NCBI GenBank assembly: GCA_016801845.1
Contig: CM028919.1
Coordinates: 6,650,001-6,714,000 of the forward strand
Origin: Polydactylus sextarius
Taxonomy: Eukaryota > Chordata > Actinopteri > Polynemidae
Reading direction: 5' to 3'
DNA: 64,000 nucleotides
In this document: positions 35,391 to 50,120 of the stretch, piece after piece
Layout of the letters: every line of letters starts with the position of its first letter
How positions within the stretch are numbered: the first letter of the stretch is position 1
Translations under genes and position numbers: made by a program
The notes under the pieces: generated by a model
Seen by the model: the letters and a program-made list of their open reading frames with translations, nothing else
The model's database searches: none
Told to the model about the DNA's origin: nothing

Positions 35391-36060
35391 CCGGGATTTA
35401 TACCACCTTTAATTTACCAGACCCCAAATTTAACTGAACTCATTTCAACGACTCCAACAGTAAGTCTGAACACTAACGGCTTGTCGACCACCCCACCCCC
35501 CACCCCCCCTTCCACCTCCGCCACCTCCTCATCTTCCCCTTCCCCTCCATCCCTACTCCCCCCCTTTCCCCCTCCCTGGGTGTTTGTAGCTTACAGTCAA
35601 ACACAGGCCTATTCACATGCATTATGAATACAGTATAGCTTTATCGGCCATTTGAATGTAAGCTTGCATGGATGTATCGGTGTCTCCCCCTCATTGGTTG
35701 ATAGTTTTTTTTCCCCTCCTCAATTGAAATACTTCATGGTTTTTTAGCCTCTATACTCTCTCTCATGGAGACTGCAGGATTTTTTTTATTTTATTTTTAT
35801 TTTTTATTTTTTATTTTTTTAAACACACTTCCAAGCCCATCCAGTCTGTCATAAATGTTTTCCAGGGCTATTCTGTAATCCGCCATATATTATATTAATT
35901 TGTGGCCATGATCCTACAGTGACTCTACGATGTGAACAAAGAAATAAATTGTCTAAATGTAAAATATTTGCCAAAGCTTTAATTATATATTTTTATAATT
36001 TCATTGTAAATATTAAACAAAAACAAACAAACAAACAAAAAAATAAAGGCTTTTTTTCTT
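35391..36060 (+). other. pax1: pax1 3' untranslated region (minimum extent)
   Basis: AATAAA signals occur at 35943-35948 and 36042-36047. The latter is followed by a T-rich stretch. Further candidates are at 36505-36510, 36520-36525 and 37240-37245, so a longer 3' end is possible. The region includes a pyrimidine-rich tract at about 35490-35580. Confidence 0.45.
35490..35580 (+). repeat. C/T-rich low-complexity tract in the pax1 3' UTR
   Basis: About 90 bases are almost wholly C and T, with several runs of five or more C. Such a tract could bind poly(C)-binding or PTB-type proteins in the mRNA, or form an i-motif in DNA. Both are inference. Confidence 0.6.
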
Positions 36061-38650
36061 TAAATGCCACACGGTGGTCTTGCAGCCCACGTTATTTCCG
36101 CAAAGGTGAAATGAATGAAACCGGTTGCTTTGTGAAATGTTTATGAAAAAAAAGTCCAGTGCGTTGGTGTTTTTTTTTTTTTTTTTTTTTTTTAGTATAT
36201 GAAAAAAAACAAGACTCACAGGGGGGAATTAAAGTTTCCTGCTAACTCAAGCGGTTTTTTCTTTATTTTTTGCTGCAGTCAGTGAAGGCCTCATCCTTCA
36301 CCCAGTCTTATTCCAGCTCTTTACGCTGTTGATAATCTGGAATTCAGCCTACACCCACCCCCCCAAAAAACTCTGAATGTCTAGCACTTATTCCATCTCT
36401 TCCAACTGGAGATGACGCCAAACATTACTAGACTATCTCTGAATAGAAGCTGTTGGCAATGACACCTTTCTTTCCCCATCAGTCTTTAAATGGCCTTGAA
36501 AGTAAATAAAAAATAATTAAATAAAAAAACTCATTTTGATCAATCGCGAATCGTAAACGATCCGAATTTATTCATTAGGTTAAAAATCCTTAATGTGGAA
36601 AATGAAACCGCTTCGTTGAGGGTCATTACGCTGCTGTTTGCTGTGGGAAAAAAAATCATTTCTTAACTCAGGTGGAACCTCCCGACGCTTGCACGGTGCT
36701 TGGTGCCTCCACTGATGCTATCTGACTTGTAATTGATACCTGCCACGATGGAAATCTGAGGGTTGTTCGTTAATAAATCCAGATCCACCAGCATGAAGCT
36801 TCAGGGATAACGTTGTTTTTTGTAAATTTACTTTTTTCCCCCCTGTATAGAAATCACTAGTATTTGTTCATACAGGCCTATAATCTCCACTCGCCCACTC
36901 ACTGTAACGTTTTTGTTTTAATGTTTTTGTTGGCCTCTTTACTCTGGACGCTTTAATAACGAAAAACCTCCTCACAGCTTCTCGTAGTAGTTTGAAATGT
37001 GCGTCACTGGATGTTTTCTCATCTCACGCCTCTGTCTGGATCATTTCTATGATGGTTCTGTTTCATATATGTTTTTGTTAATAGATGGAAGTCACGCGAC
37101 TTCTATTTGTGATGCTTTTATCTAATAACATTATATAACACATAAATTACATAGCTTTATATATAAAATTCATACACCACTCACCTCAGTGGAAACAAAG
37201 CCACATACAGTAAAGCACATCTGAGACAGTTTGACTTGAAATAAAGTCATTACCTTTTAAGCCACATCTGTGTGTAAAATACATTTTGTTTTATCATATA
37301 GACTTTTATTTTATTGAACTTAAAAAAAAAAAAAAAAAAAAAAAAATCTGACTTTCTTCTAATTTATTCCAGCAGCTCCCAAAAAGCAAAACCAACAAAA
37401 ACAAATGTTGAGTTTAAACTGGTAAAGCCTATTACCCATTTTAGTCTTATATTTTATTTCTATACTGATTGGGAACCAAAACTGCCATCAAACCAATACT
37501 GATACAGATACAACATTTTTCATTTATGAAAATATATTTATTTATGTATTTTTAGAAAGTTGCTTGTGTATTTTCTTAGGCAGTGTTTTACTCTCGTAAC
37601 CCGAATTTATAGCTTGCATCTATTTCTCTCTTTCTGTCTCTCTATTGATGTGTGCAACACAGTAGATTTGGTGTCAGGCCCAGTTTAGTTTGGCTGAGTA
37701 AGACTCAACATTTTCTGTTTTTTCTTGTCTTTTATTAAAAGAAAAAAAACAAAGAAACAGTAGCCCTCGGTGTGAACAAAATCAGGGGAAAAAATAGATT
37801 TTAAGGTGACATTTTTTAATAGAATGGTTCATTAGATTAATGAGTAATAAAAATGTATTTCTGTCTTCCTTTGTTTTACGTCAGTAAGTCATCGTAACCA
37901 CAAGAACTCGCCAGTTTACACTGTAGTTTTTATTGGATAGGCGTTTGACCTTTCACAGAGATTAAGAAATAATCTGAGATGAAGGTCATCCGGTGAGATT
38001 GCTGATTTTATCTGTTTATCTTTTCAAAAAAAAAAAAAAAAAAGTGATAAACCTGATCAGCTAAATCCATTTCAAGGTTTTTTAACACTATCTAAAAACA
38101 AAAGGTGACTGTTGACTTAAGGATGTGTTACAGGGTTTTATGAATAAAGCTGCTGCCTGTCAGTCACCGCAGATAGTTTTATAATAACTTCTACCTTTAT
38201 TATGAAGGCAAGTAATAATTACAAATTACTGTAAATTACACTTTATTCAGAAAAGAACAATCCCACTCACGTGGTGTGATTCCTTGTCTTGATTCTGGCT
38301 GCAGTGACAAACTTCAGCTCTAGTTAAACCACCGCAAAACCAGGAAATATGCAATTCTCAAGGCAGCACTTGAAATATATAGGTTCTTTCCTGGGTAGAA
38401 AAAAAAATCCAGAGATAGTAACATGCTATTTTAATACAGTTTTTGAACTTTGGCCACCCAAATGGATAAAGATAAATGGTACTGTGCAGAAAATTACTCA
38501 TGAGATTTCTGAAAAACGTCTTCCTAGAAAATATGCATTTACTCTTTCAGTCTTTGAAACAAAGATCCCCAAAACACAAAACATTGAGTTATTATACTCA
38601 TCAGGTTTAACAGTTTTTAGAATACACCCTGGAATTTGGACGCTCTCTTA
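36061..38650. other. Downstream of pax1, possibly extended 3' UTR; no gene recognised
   Basis: AT-rich sequence with a T run at 36170-36193 and an A run at 37322-37346. AATAAA signals at 36505, 36520 and 37240 would allow a longer pax1 3' UTR. The rest is unique, with no convincing frame. Confidence 0.4.
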
Positions 38651-38714
38651 ACTCCATTTTTGCAGTCATTGATTCCTTTTCCCACTTTTTTTTTTTTTTA
38701 TGCAGTAAAATCCC

Positions 38715-38955
38715 AAGTGACTCAGTGTATCCAAACATTACGATGGCCTATGAGCGCACACGCTCCCTGACTGCAGAGTCGTTCATGTTTTCCCGGATAC
38801 CACTTGGGGTTCAGAAAACACTCCTTCATGGTGGCGGGGTTACTTCCTGTGGGATCTATGGTCATCAATCAGGGCAGCAAGTGATACCCCCCACTACGTC
38901 TGCTGCAGACTCTCTGTGTTGGAGAGGCAGCAGGTGGGCCGCTTCTAAATAGATA
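38715..38955. promoter_or_regulatory. Possible conserved block 3' of pax1
   Basis: GC-richer unique sequence with a 75-codon plus-strand frame (38725-38952) that resembles no known protein. It stands out from the surrounding AT-rich DNA. Confidence 0.2.
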
Positions 38956-41664
<2,709 letters not shown>

Positions 41665-44180
41665 TTAATTTTAGGACTGTTATTACTCCATATTTTTGTT
41701 ATTGTCAACAAATTCCACAAAAAGAGGAAAACCAAGAATGTGTCTCTTAATATTTTGTGACCTCTGACCTCTGTGGCTCTCAGTCAACAACCTATTTGTT
41801 TCTACTGAAGACGTAAATTTTGTCAAACATGGTCCACAAATATATATTTTTTAAATCTATCTCCTAAAACAGCTGAAGAGAACCATAGTTTTTTAGTAAA
41901 CATTCTGTCAGACAAGGAGTAAATGATGCTTTTGTCCTGGACTATTTTCAGCCATAGATTAATGCACATGTGGGACTGTCTGGGATTTATTGCAGTAGAG
42001 AATGCATGTAGAATTGACTCAAAATAAACTACAGTGTAGCAATAGCTCATGGTGTTGAAGGAACATGTCACCGACTGTAATACACTAACATGTCCACTGA
42101 TGTGAATTTAATGGTGGGTGGACGAACTACAGTATATTAGGTTTTGGACACGTAGCAAACACTTGTTAGCAGGATCATTTCATAGTCATTGTTGTTGTTT
42201 TTTTTTTTTTTTTTTTTTCTTTTTAATAGATTTGTCGACAAAAAAAATGTAGAACAATACCTTAACTCTACCCTGAATAATTTCTTTCTGTATATACAAA
42301 TTTAACTGGCATTAAGAAATTCCTCTTTTCACTTCACGGTCAGTGACAATAATTGGTGCTAAATGTGCCTTGTTATCATGATGATATGGCACAAGTTAAA
42401 GTTCAACCTTTTTCTTTGGAAATTGGGAAGTAAAATTCTTGCTTGTTTGTCTATAATATATTCAAATTCGTGTGTAACTGAAAGCGCATGAACTTCAAGT
42501 ATAACTCACTAAATCTATCTTTAAAAATTTAAAGATAAAAAGATAAAAATATTCTACCATCCTTAATTTATCCGTTTGCGCCTGGACACAGAGGACTTTC
42601 AGCTACATCAGAGATTAGATATCCTGCAGTTAAAGTAAGTAGGACAAGTGAGAAACGTGCACGGAAACATAAATACCACCATGAAAACCTGTCGGACATC
42701 TCACTGTGATTGTACTATAAACTCAACAAAAACCTTTTTGTACAGGGTTTCAGGTACAAGCATGTTTCACGAAGTACTGATCATTATTTTCTGCCACAGC
42801 AAATTGAGTCCATGAATTGCAGCTATTAATCACTGAATGTTGCTAAATGTTCAAATAATATCAATATTTATGAGTGTTAGTGTGACGGTTGTTTTGTGAG
42901 CCTGATTCGTAAACATGTCATTTTATTTTCTCGCTCAACAGATCTTGATGTTATTGGGATTTCATGACAAAATAAAGCTGGACTAATAAAGTAAAAATGG
43001 TTTTATGAGACCAAACATGGTAGAAAAATCACCAAGTCGACTGAAACACTTATGCTGTGTTAATAATAAACAAATGATAACTAGATTGTGGTATGTGCGT
43101 GGTCCATGTACATCACCTCTTTCTTCCTGAGAACAGACACTAACACAATACAGGTCCAAAGCACGCTGAACCTGTTGCTCTATTCTCTTGTACTTGTGTG
43201 TGTTTAGCCAGATCAGCAGTAACCATGTCATCATGTGGTGAGTTGAAGAGATAATGCAACAAAAGGTGAGAGGTAAACAACACTGACTGTCATTAATCAA
43301 CCTTTTGACCATGCCCTGCTGCTGCTGCTGCCACTCCCTATAGGCTTTCGTGACAACGGCGCCAGTCTGAGCTGCCAGCCCCTATCAGTTGTCAGATTTT
43401 AAGGAGTTAGTTGGCTGATAACCAAGACCGGCTCATGTCTGAATCAACACAAACTCAACAGGGCCTCCTGACTTTAGCAACATCCAGGAAGAAAATGATA
43501 ATTGTCTGACCTTTCCCATATTGACAGTATCATCATGTTTAAAACAGCCAATATTTCTGTTTGCTCTGTTCGTGAGCAACGATGTGTTGTGCAGTTGACT
43601 GCATCTACAAACCAACTCTAAGCAAAAAACAGAGAAGGCCCTTTGAAGAACACGGAGTGCAGCCAGTTGTAGAGAACCGTGCATTTTACTCTTATTGGTG
43701 CTTTTCACTGAGACACACTCCTCCCATCTCAGCAATCGCACGCAGCATTGACCCAAAGGGTGGCTGTTAATTTGGCATGGCGAAAACATGGCTTTGGACT
43801 GAATGAAGGGTCTGATACAGCCACTCCACTGGGAAGAGAGTGCAGCTCCACAGGCCAGACCGCGACACATCGCCCCAGTGAGAAAATAAGTGAAAGACAA
43901 CATGACATGGTGCTCATACAAGGGTGAAAGGAAATTTAGAAAATGTCTGTCAATTACATTTGAAATGTGCTTTGTAGAAGAGATACACCAGAGTACATGT
44001 TGTTATTGTTATTAATCAAATTTTTGATTATTAAGTTTTATTTTTGAATTAAAAATAAACTTAAAGTGGCAATTGTTAAAGTGAATACTATGTATAGTGG
44101 CTCCTTTCATTGTCTTATATTGCTGAATATTCGATATTACTGACATGTTAATGTTTGAGCATGTGTGCTATATGTTATTT
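41665..44180. other. Intergenic, no gene recognised
   Basis: Unique AT-rich sequence with a T run at about 42198-42219 and a short (CTG)n at 43318-43332. The 162-codon minus-strand frame at 43433-43921 is the longest uninterrupted anonymous frame here and shows no recognisable domain. Confidence 0.4.
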
Positions 44181-44430
<250 letters not shown>

Positions 44431-44743
44431 TCTTTGTATAGCTGATATTGATATAAAATAATACTATTTATTTTCAAATATTGTTGTACATTAACCTTGG
44501 TGATTGCAATTCTCAATGAAAAACATATTTCCATGGGTTTTGCAACAACTGCAGAGTTTCACTGCTTTCCTTTACCAGACAGAAGTGAAAAGGCAAACAC
44601 TGGCCTTTGTGACAGCAAATCCTCTTGTACACAGGTAATGACCAAACTATTTACAGCAGTTTCAATGGAGAAACTATTGCTGAAATGTAATGAAGAATAG
44701 ACTAATAGAAAAACTAGGAGTGATGAAAGAGAAAAAAATCTGT

Positions 44744-44780
<37 letters not shown>

Positions 44781-45480
44781 AAATGTATCAGACTCATCTG
44801 CAGGCAAGATACAAAGCTATGTGGGTGGCTACTCCACACTGGAGATCCTCTCAGTCATCACCCTACACTGCAGACAGAGTCAACCACCAGTCACACTTCC
44901 AAGCCACAATAGCAAGGTGGGCCTCTGCAGAAATGCTTAAACTGTGTTCAATTGTCTAGTGAGCCCTCTGTCTTTCAGCTCCAATATTCTGTCTGTCATC
45001 ATGTGAAACCTTAATGAGAAACACAATCATTTTTTGTTCTCTGGTTGAGGAGCATTTTAGTAGCTTAGTAAAGAAAGCATGTATGTTTTGGCAAAACCGC
45101 GTAGAATGAAGCTCAAGTGCTTCTCTATGTTCCAGATAAACAACCAGATCAACAACTTACACCAAGTTCAAGAATATTTTCTATCTTGTATGTTAATAAA
45201 TAATGTCACATATCACCATGTTCAAGTTTCAAAAAAGTTTAATCGAAGAAAGAATGTAATTTGATAACGCATTTTATAAAAGTGTTATTCTACATTTCCA
45301 CATGTACAAACACACATCAGAATATATGTTGTGTAACTTGACAGTCTAGTTTTGTTGATGTTATACCGCGCACAACTCACTTAAAGCAAAAATATTTCCT
45401 GTATGTGATGCTTCATGGGAAAAGCCAAAGAAAAAAGCTCCATTAACCACCTCTGCTGCTCGGAGAGAAGCTCTCTGTGC
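44431..45480. other. Intergenic, no gene recognised
   Basis: Unique sequence with a T run at about 44747-44775. Confidence 0.5.
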
Positions 45481-45960
45481 GTCGCTCATGAAGCAGACAA
45501 AAGGTGAGTGTCAGAGTGATAGAGGAAGTGCCCATCTTCCCTTCCTGCTCTCAGTGGCACAAGAATGAAGAGGATGTCTCCATGTACACCAGGGCTATCC
45601 ATTACCGAGTTAACAAGGTCTCCAAGTGAAATCCAAGGCTGTCTGTCTGTCTGTCACATGGAAGAAAAAACAAATAAATACGCACATGAATTCAACGAGG
45701 TTTTGACTTGCAAGGATGATGTTTGCCAAAGAATGCTGGGGCTTTGTCCATTAAAAACACAACACCGTATGGATATACCATCGTGCCATCTTGGGTCCAC
45801 CTGCAAACGCAAACAGGGGAATTCTTGTATGGAGGTTTACGTTTCCCCCCCAAAGACAAGTCTGTCCTGCCAGACTGACTGGTTGACCCAAGGAAAACAC
45901 ACTGAGAAAAGCAAGGTGAAGTGTCTCTGCTGCTTAGATACACTCTGAGCTCACAGCACA
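45481..45960. promoter_or_regulatory. Enhancer-like block or anonymous frame
   Basis: A 127-codon plus-strand frame (45565-45948) overlaps a 101-codon minus-strand frame. Neither matches a known family. The DNA is more complex than its neighbours (for example TTTGTCCATTAAAAACAC), which suggests a constrained non-coding element more than a gene. Confidence 0.25.
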
Positions 45961-48900
45961 GCGGTAAATAATCCTCCTCTGAAGAGAATTTTGACATGAA
46001 TAAATAAAAAGAATGTTTTCATAATACAAAATAATTTCTAAAAAGAGAATATACTTAAATACACCAACAACATATATTTGTATTTATACATATTTTTATA
46101 TTCTAAATACATAAAAAATTAAGAAAGTATCTAGTGGTGGGTTACTCTAATTCTATGCATAAACAGATATTTGTACTTTACATCATTATATTAATTTTAT
46201 ACTACATCATACTTCAATTTATTTTGTATCAAAGAGAAGCATTTCTTATTTTTCTTCTGTCTTATCCCACAGCCCTTACACATTTGAAATTAGACCAGAC
46301 CCCAAATTGGAAACCATTGACCTAAACTACCTAACTGTAAATTATAACTAGTTCTATCTGAGTCAGGTGTAACACTAAAATTAAACTAACTAATTAAACT
46401 AAAGTTAAATGAATTGAAGCATCAGCATAAGTATTACAAGATCAAAAAAGCAATGATATATCACTGACAGCAGACAGTATATACCTGGTTGCCTACAATC
46501 AATGTCAATTTTTTAGTTAATTTTTCAGTTTCAAGTCAATTTTTGGCTAAAATTTTGATCAGGAAAAATGAAAACAGTAAGAAAATAATCCACACAGGAG
46601 TCTCTGCTTCATACATTGTGTTTTCCCTCAGTCTTCACAGCAGAGGATTTTCAGGTCTTAGGCTCTCCCCACATCGATCCATCCTCCCGGCTCAAGCAGC
46701 AAAGCAGTTGTCTCTACTTTCATCGCACAAAGCTAACTGGTAGGTCAGGAGAATCTAGTTTCTCTATTTGGTGTTGATGGGGGGAGTAAAGGAAGATTGA
46801 TTCCCTCAGTCTCATCATTGCAGGTGTTTGGCTTTATGACCAGCGTTCTCTACAAGCAGTTTCTCATTACACTCTGGTGAGAAAAGAGGACCTTCAAGTC
46901 TTGTGCATTCCGACAATGCTCTGAAGGATGTGTAATTTTGGAGTTTAAATTTAGGGAGGGGAGGGGGCAAATCAGTTTTTATTCGAAGCAGACCTGACTC
47001 AAACAGAGATTCACCACACTGTGGTCAGACTTCAGACCAACTCGTTACTTGCCTTTTTCATGTTCAGACTGCTGCAAATCTCCGATCCCTCTGAACACAG
47101 CAGAAAAAAAGAAACAGACTGTTGTTGATTTTGGTTTCATCTTTGTGGGAGGCTGTCTTCTTAATAATGTGCACATTGATGGTGAAGCAGCTGATCAGTA
47201 ATTTGTAAGCAAAGATCTTGTCTGTCTGCTACTTTTACGTAAATTGTGACATCAGCTAGTTGGTAACTTCAACCAGTAATTATCTTTTGTTGTCAACTTC
47301 ATTGTGTAAAACGGTTTCTAATCATTTCACTTGTAAGTGAATACTGCACACTGCACTCCAAGAGGTGAAGCCTTTAGATCAAACTGAGAAGATAGGATAG
47401 ATTTCATCATTAGAGTTAATCCATCAACAATGCCAGAACACTGAATAAAGCCTGAGTAAATGAGTGTGTTTGCTCTGTCTTGGGAGTAAATATTAGTTTG
47501 TCCAGATAGTGCTACAGGGCTGCTGAGGGGTTCCACAATGCTTAAGTTACACCAGCGTCTGTTGTTTTCCAACAGAAGAATGGTTTCCACTCTTTCTTCT
47601 TCTTGAAAACTAAACATCAGTAGCAGTCTCAAGTGGTTGAAAGTTTTAGTTGATAATTCGGTCTGTCACTCAGACCCACAGTAAGATTAATGGCAGGGGA
47701 ACTCCTATCTGGCAAACATCCCACTCCATCAAAACAGATAACTTGCTTTGAGAAACTGTTCTCAAATGCTTTACTTTGTATGGGAACATATGAGGGGAAG
47801 TTGAGAAAGAAAAAAAAATAAGGGGAAAAAAGGCAGTATGAAGTTATGTCTATTGTGTTGCGAATGAACATTCAGCTGTGAAAAACATTTTCAATTTCAA
47901 ATCCACATTACAGTTTGATTAATGAAAGTTTATATACTGTTATTTGTGGGGTCTGTGCTTTGGAGCTGACCAGAGTCATATTGGGAGCACTGAGGGAAAA
48001 GGGAGCCCTCTACTGCTCAGTCAAGCCAACACACAGTCCCGACACACCACTCTCTTCCTGCCTGTAATGAACCAGGAAGTGTTTACTGCTTCATTAGGTC
48101 AGTGAGAGTGCATGAGTGGCTTAGAGATCAGAGATTTTACACAAAAAACAGACTTTGAATTAATCTTCAAAGTCAAAGCAAGACATATTGACAGACTCAT
48201 AACACATTCTAGTAATATATGCCTGACCCTGCTTTCTAACTTAAACATTTAATCACTCGACCATGAAAGTAACCAGCAAAGATCAGCTCCAGCTAAACCA
48301 CACTGACGCATGAGCAGTTGTATGAACAAAATCTTGCAGATTTGCAGCTGCAAGATAGGCAGAGCACTTGGTAATGGAAAATATAGGGTCTAGATATGAC
48401 ATTCACAGAGATAATAGCAGCTTCACGCTACACTGAGTCCAAAGGGAGTTCAGCGCGGATAATTCCGAGCAGCACTGCCTTGATCTTTTGTTGCATCTGC
48501 GAGGTATTTTATGTTTATTTGTTATGGGATGTTAGGCAATTTAGTATCCCTGTGAGCACATTTCATGAGTACAAACTCATTAGTGCCTTTTTCCCTCAGT
48601 GACATCTAAGGAGTCAAAATTATACCTGTGAGATTGTTTGAAGTCGTGTTAATTGTGAAAGAACATGTAGAAAAATGTTGAGCAAGCCAATCTTAGATGC
48701 TACCCAATGATCTCGCCTCATTGACTGCCCCTGAAAACCCTGCTCTCACCTCAGACCTGAAGATAACCATCTTTAATGAATAGCTGTGTGCTTCAAGGAG
48801 TGCTGGCTGATAGAGATCATTTCAGGAACAGTGGGGTTCAGGTCTCAATAACAATCATGGAATTCCATCTTAACCATTTGGATGTCCTCCATAATGCCAC

Positions 48901-49586
48901 ACACTCGGAGATTGCTCTAGCAATGGACCTACACCAAAATAAAACTTGGCACCAACAAGGCATTCTTGCCCAACTCAACAACTCCAAGTCTGAACACCAT
49001 GGGTCCCCTCCCAGCCCCGGGATCTATCTTTCGATGTGAATGCTGACTCTTTGTTAGAGCGTTCTGATCTCAGGTGGAGATACTGCACAGCTAGGCTGGC
49101 GACTGGATGCACAAGCACAGCTCCCTGTGAGTGTGTCTGAAAGGCCCAAATTGAGCCATTTCCCCAATCTCCAGGGAGAGTCCTTATCTTCTGCAAGATC
49201 CAGAGTAGACTGTGTATAATTTGCAAAATACTATGCTGATACTGCAAATGAGGTTTAATAGCTGTTGAGGCCCAGTTAAGCTTCATAATGTACGTTTGTG
49301 GTCTTTGATAAGCAGTAGCAGAGACATTTTCTCGTAATAAAAAAAAACACAAGAGAAAAAGTCAAGGCATCAGTCAGTGGGTGTCTGTTGTCATACTTGA
49401 CTGATACTTGTGGGATTGCTCATCCTGTCATGTCAAAGTAATTAGACATGAATAAGACAAGCAAATGGATCTGTAGTTTCTACTTCCCTCAGGGTAGACG
49501 AGAGCTGTAATTAGTCAGTCCCACTTTGACAAGCTGTCAGCCCTAATACTGTGTTTTGTAACACCCAGCATTCTGTTTTCTAATTT
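45961..49586. other. Intergenic, no gene recognised
   Basis: 46000-46130 is very AT-rich. The rest is unique moderate-AT sequence. Overlapping frames at 48776-49039 (plus) and 48975-49352 (minus) match nothing known. Confidence 0.45.
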
Positions 49587-49606
49587 CTAACCTAACCTAA
49601 CCCTAA
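49587..49606. repeat. Short telomere-like CCTAA repeat
   Basis: CTAACCTAACCTAACCCTAA. Too short and imperfect to indicate a telomere fusion. Confidence 0.5.
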
Positions 49607-50029
49607 AAAAAGGGTGTAATGAATTGAGACAAAATGACTTATTACTGTATTTGTGGCTGGTGCTGTCAACACTGTAATCAATCATGCCAAGCAAATCTAC
49701 TTTAAGCAGCTATAATTTTAGAAGGGCACATCTGCCCAATACCTGATGTTTGTAAAATTAAAGGATTACTTTGCAGGGATTCTTTTTGTGTACTCTCAGA
49801 ATTTTGTAACATGTAACAGGCTGGAGCTTTAAATGGAGATTTGGAAATGGAGAAGCCACGTGATGTTGCTTATGTTTGAAGCTCCCACCAGAGTGCTTAC
49901 CAGTATTATCAGCTGATTTCAGCCAAGCTCCATGGAATAAAAATGGAATTAAAAATGTCTCATTTTGGTGGTGATTTGACACTGGATGGCAGAGAAGATA
50001 TTTAACAACAGTGATGACTTACACCCATG

Positions 50030-50120
50030 CTAGCAATTATATGAGGCTATGAGCTAGCTGCTAATCTTAGCATACTAACACGAACACAGTCTGATGTTTG
50101 CAATATTCACCATCTTAGAG
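50030..50120. mobile_element. Degenerate teleost dispersed repeat
   Basis: ATGCTAGCAATTATATGAGG, then GCTAATCTTAGCATACTAAC, then TATTCACCATCTTAGAG recall the common fish repeat rich in GCTAGCATGCTAAC and TTCACCATCT words. The copy is old. Confidence 0.4.

Noticed and set aside
43582..43770. Plus-strand frame starting MCCAVDC, faintly like a THAP zinc-finger start
   Set aside because: The rest of the THAP pattern (later Cys and His, AVPTIF-type motif) is not present, and the frame is only 62 codons.
43433..43921. 162-codon minus-strand frame
   Set aside because: No recognisable domain and no splice or promoter context. Such lengths occur by chance in 64 kb.
49587..49606. Telomere-like CCTAA repeat
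   Set aside because: Twenty bases and imperfect, so no evidence of an interstitial telomere.
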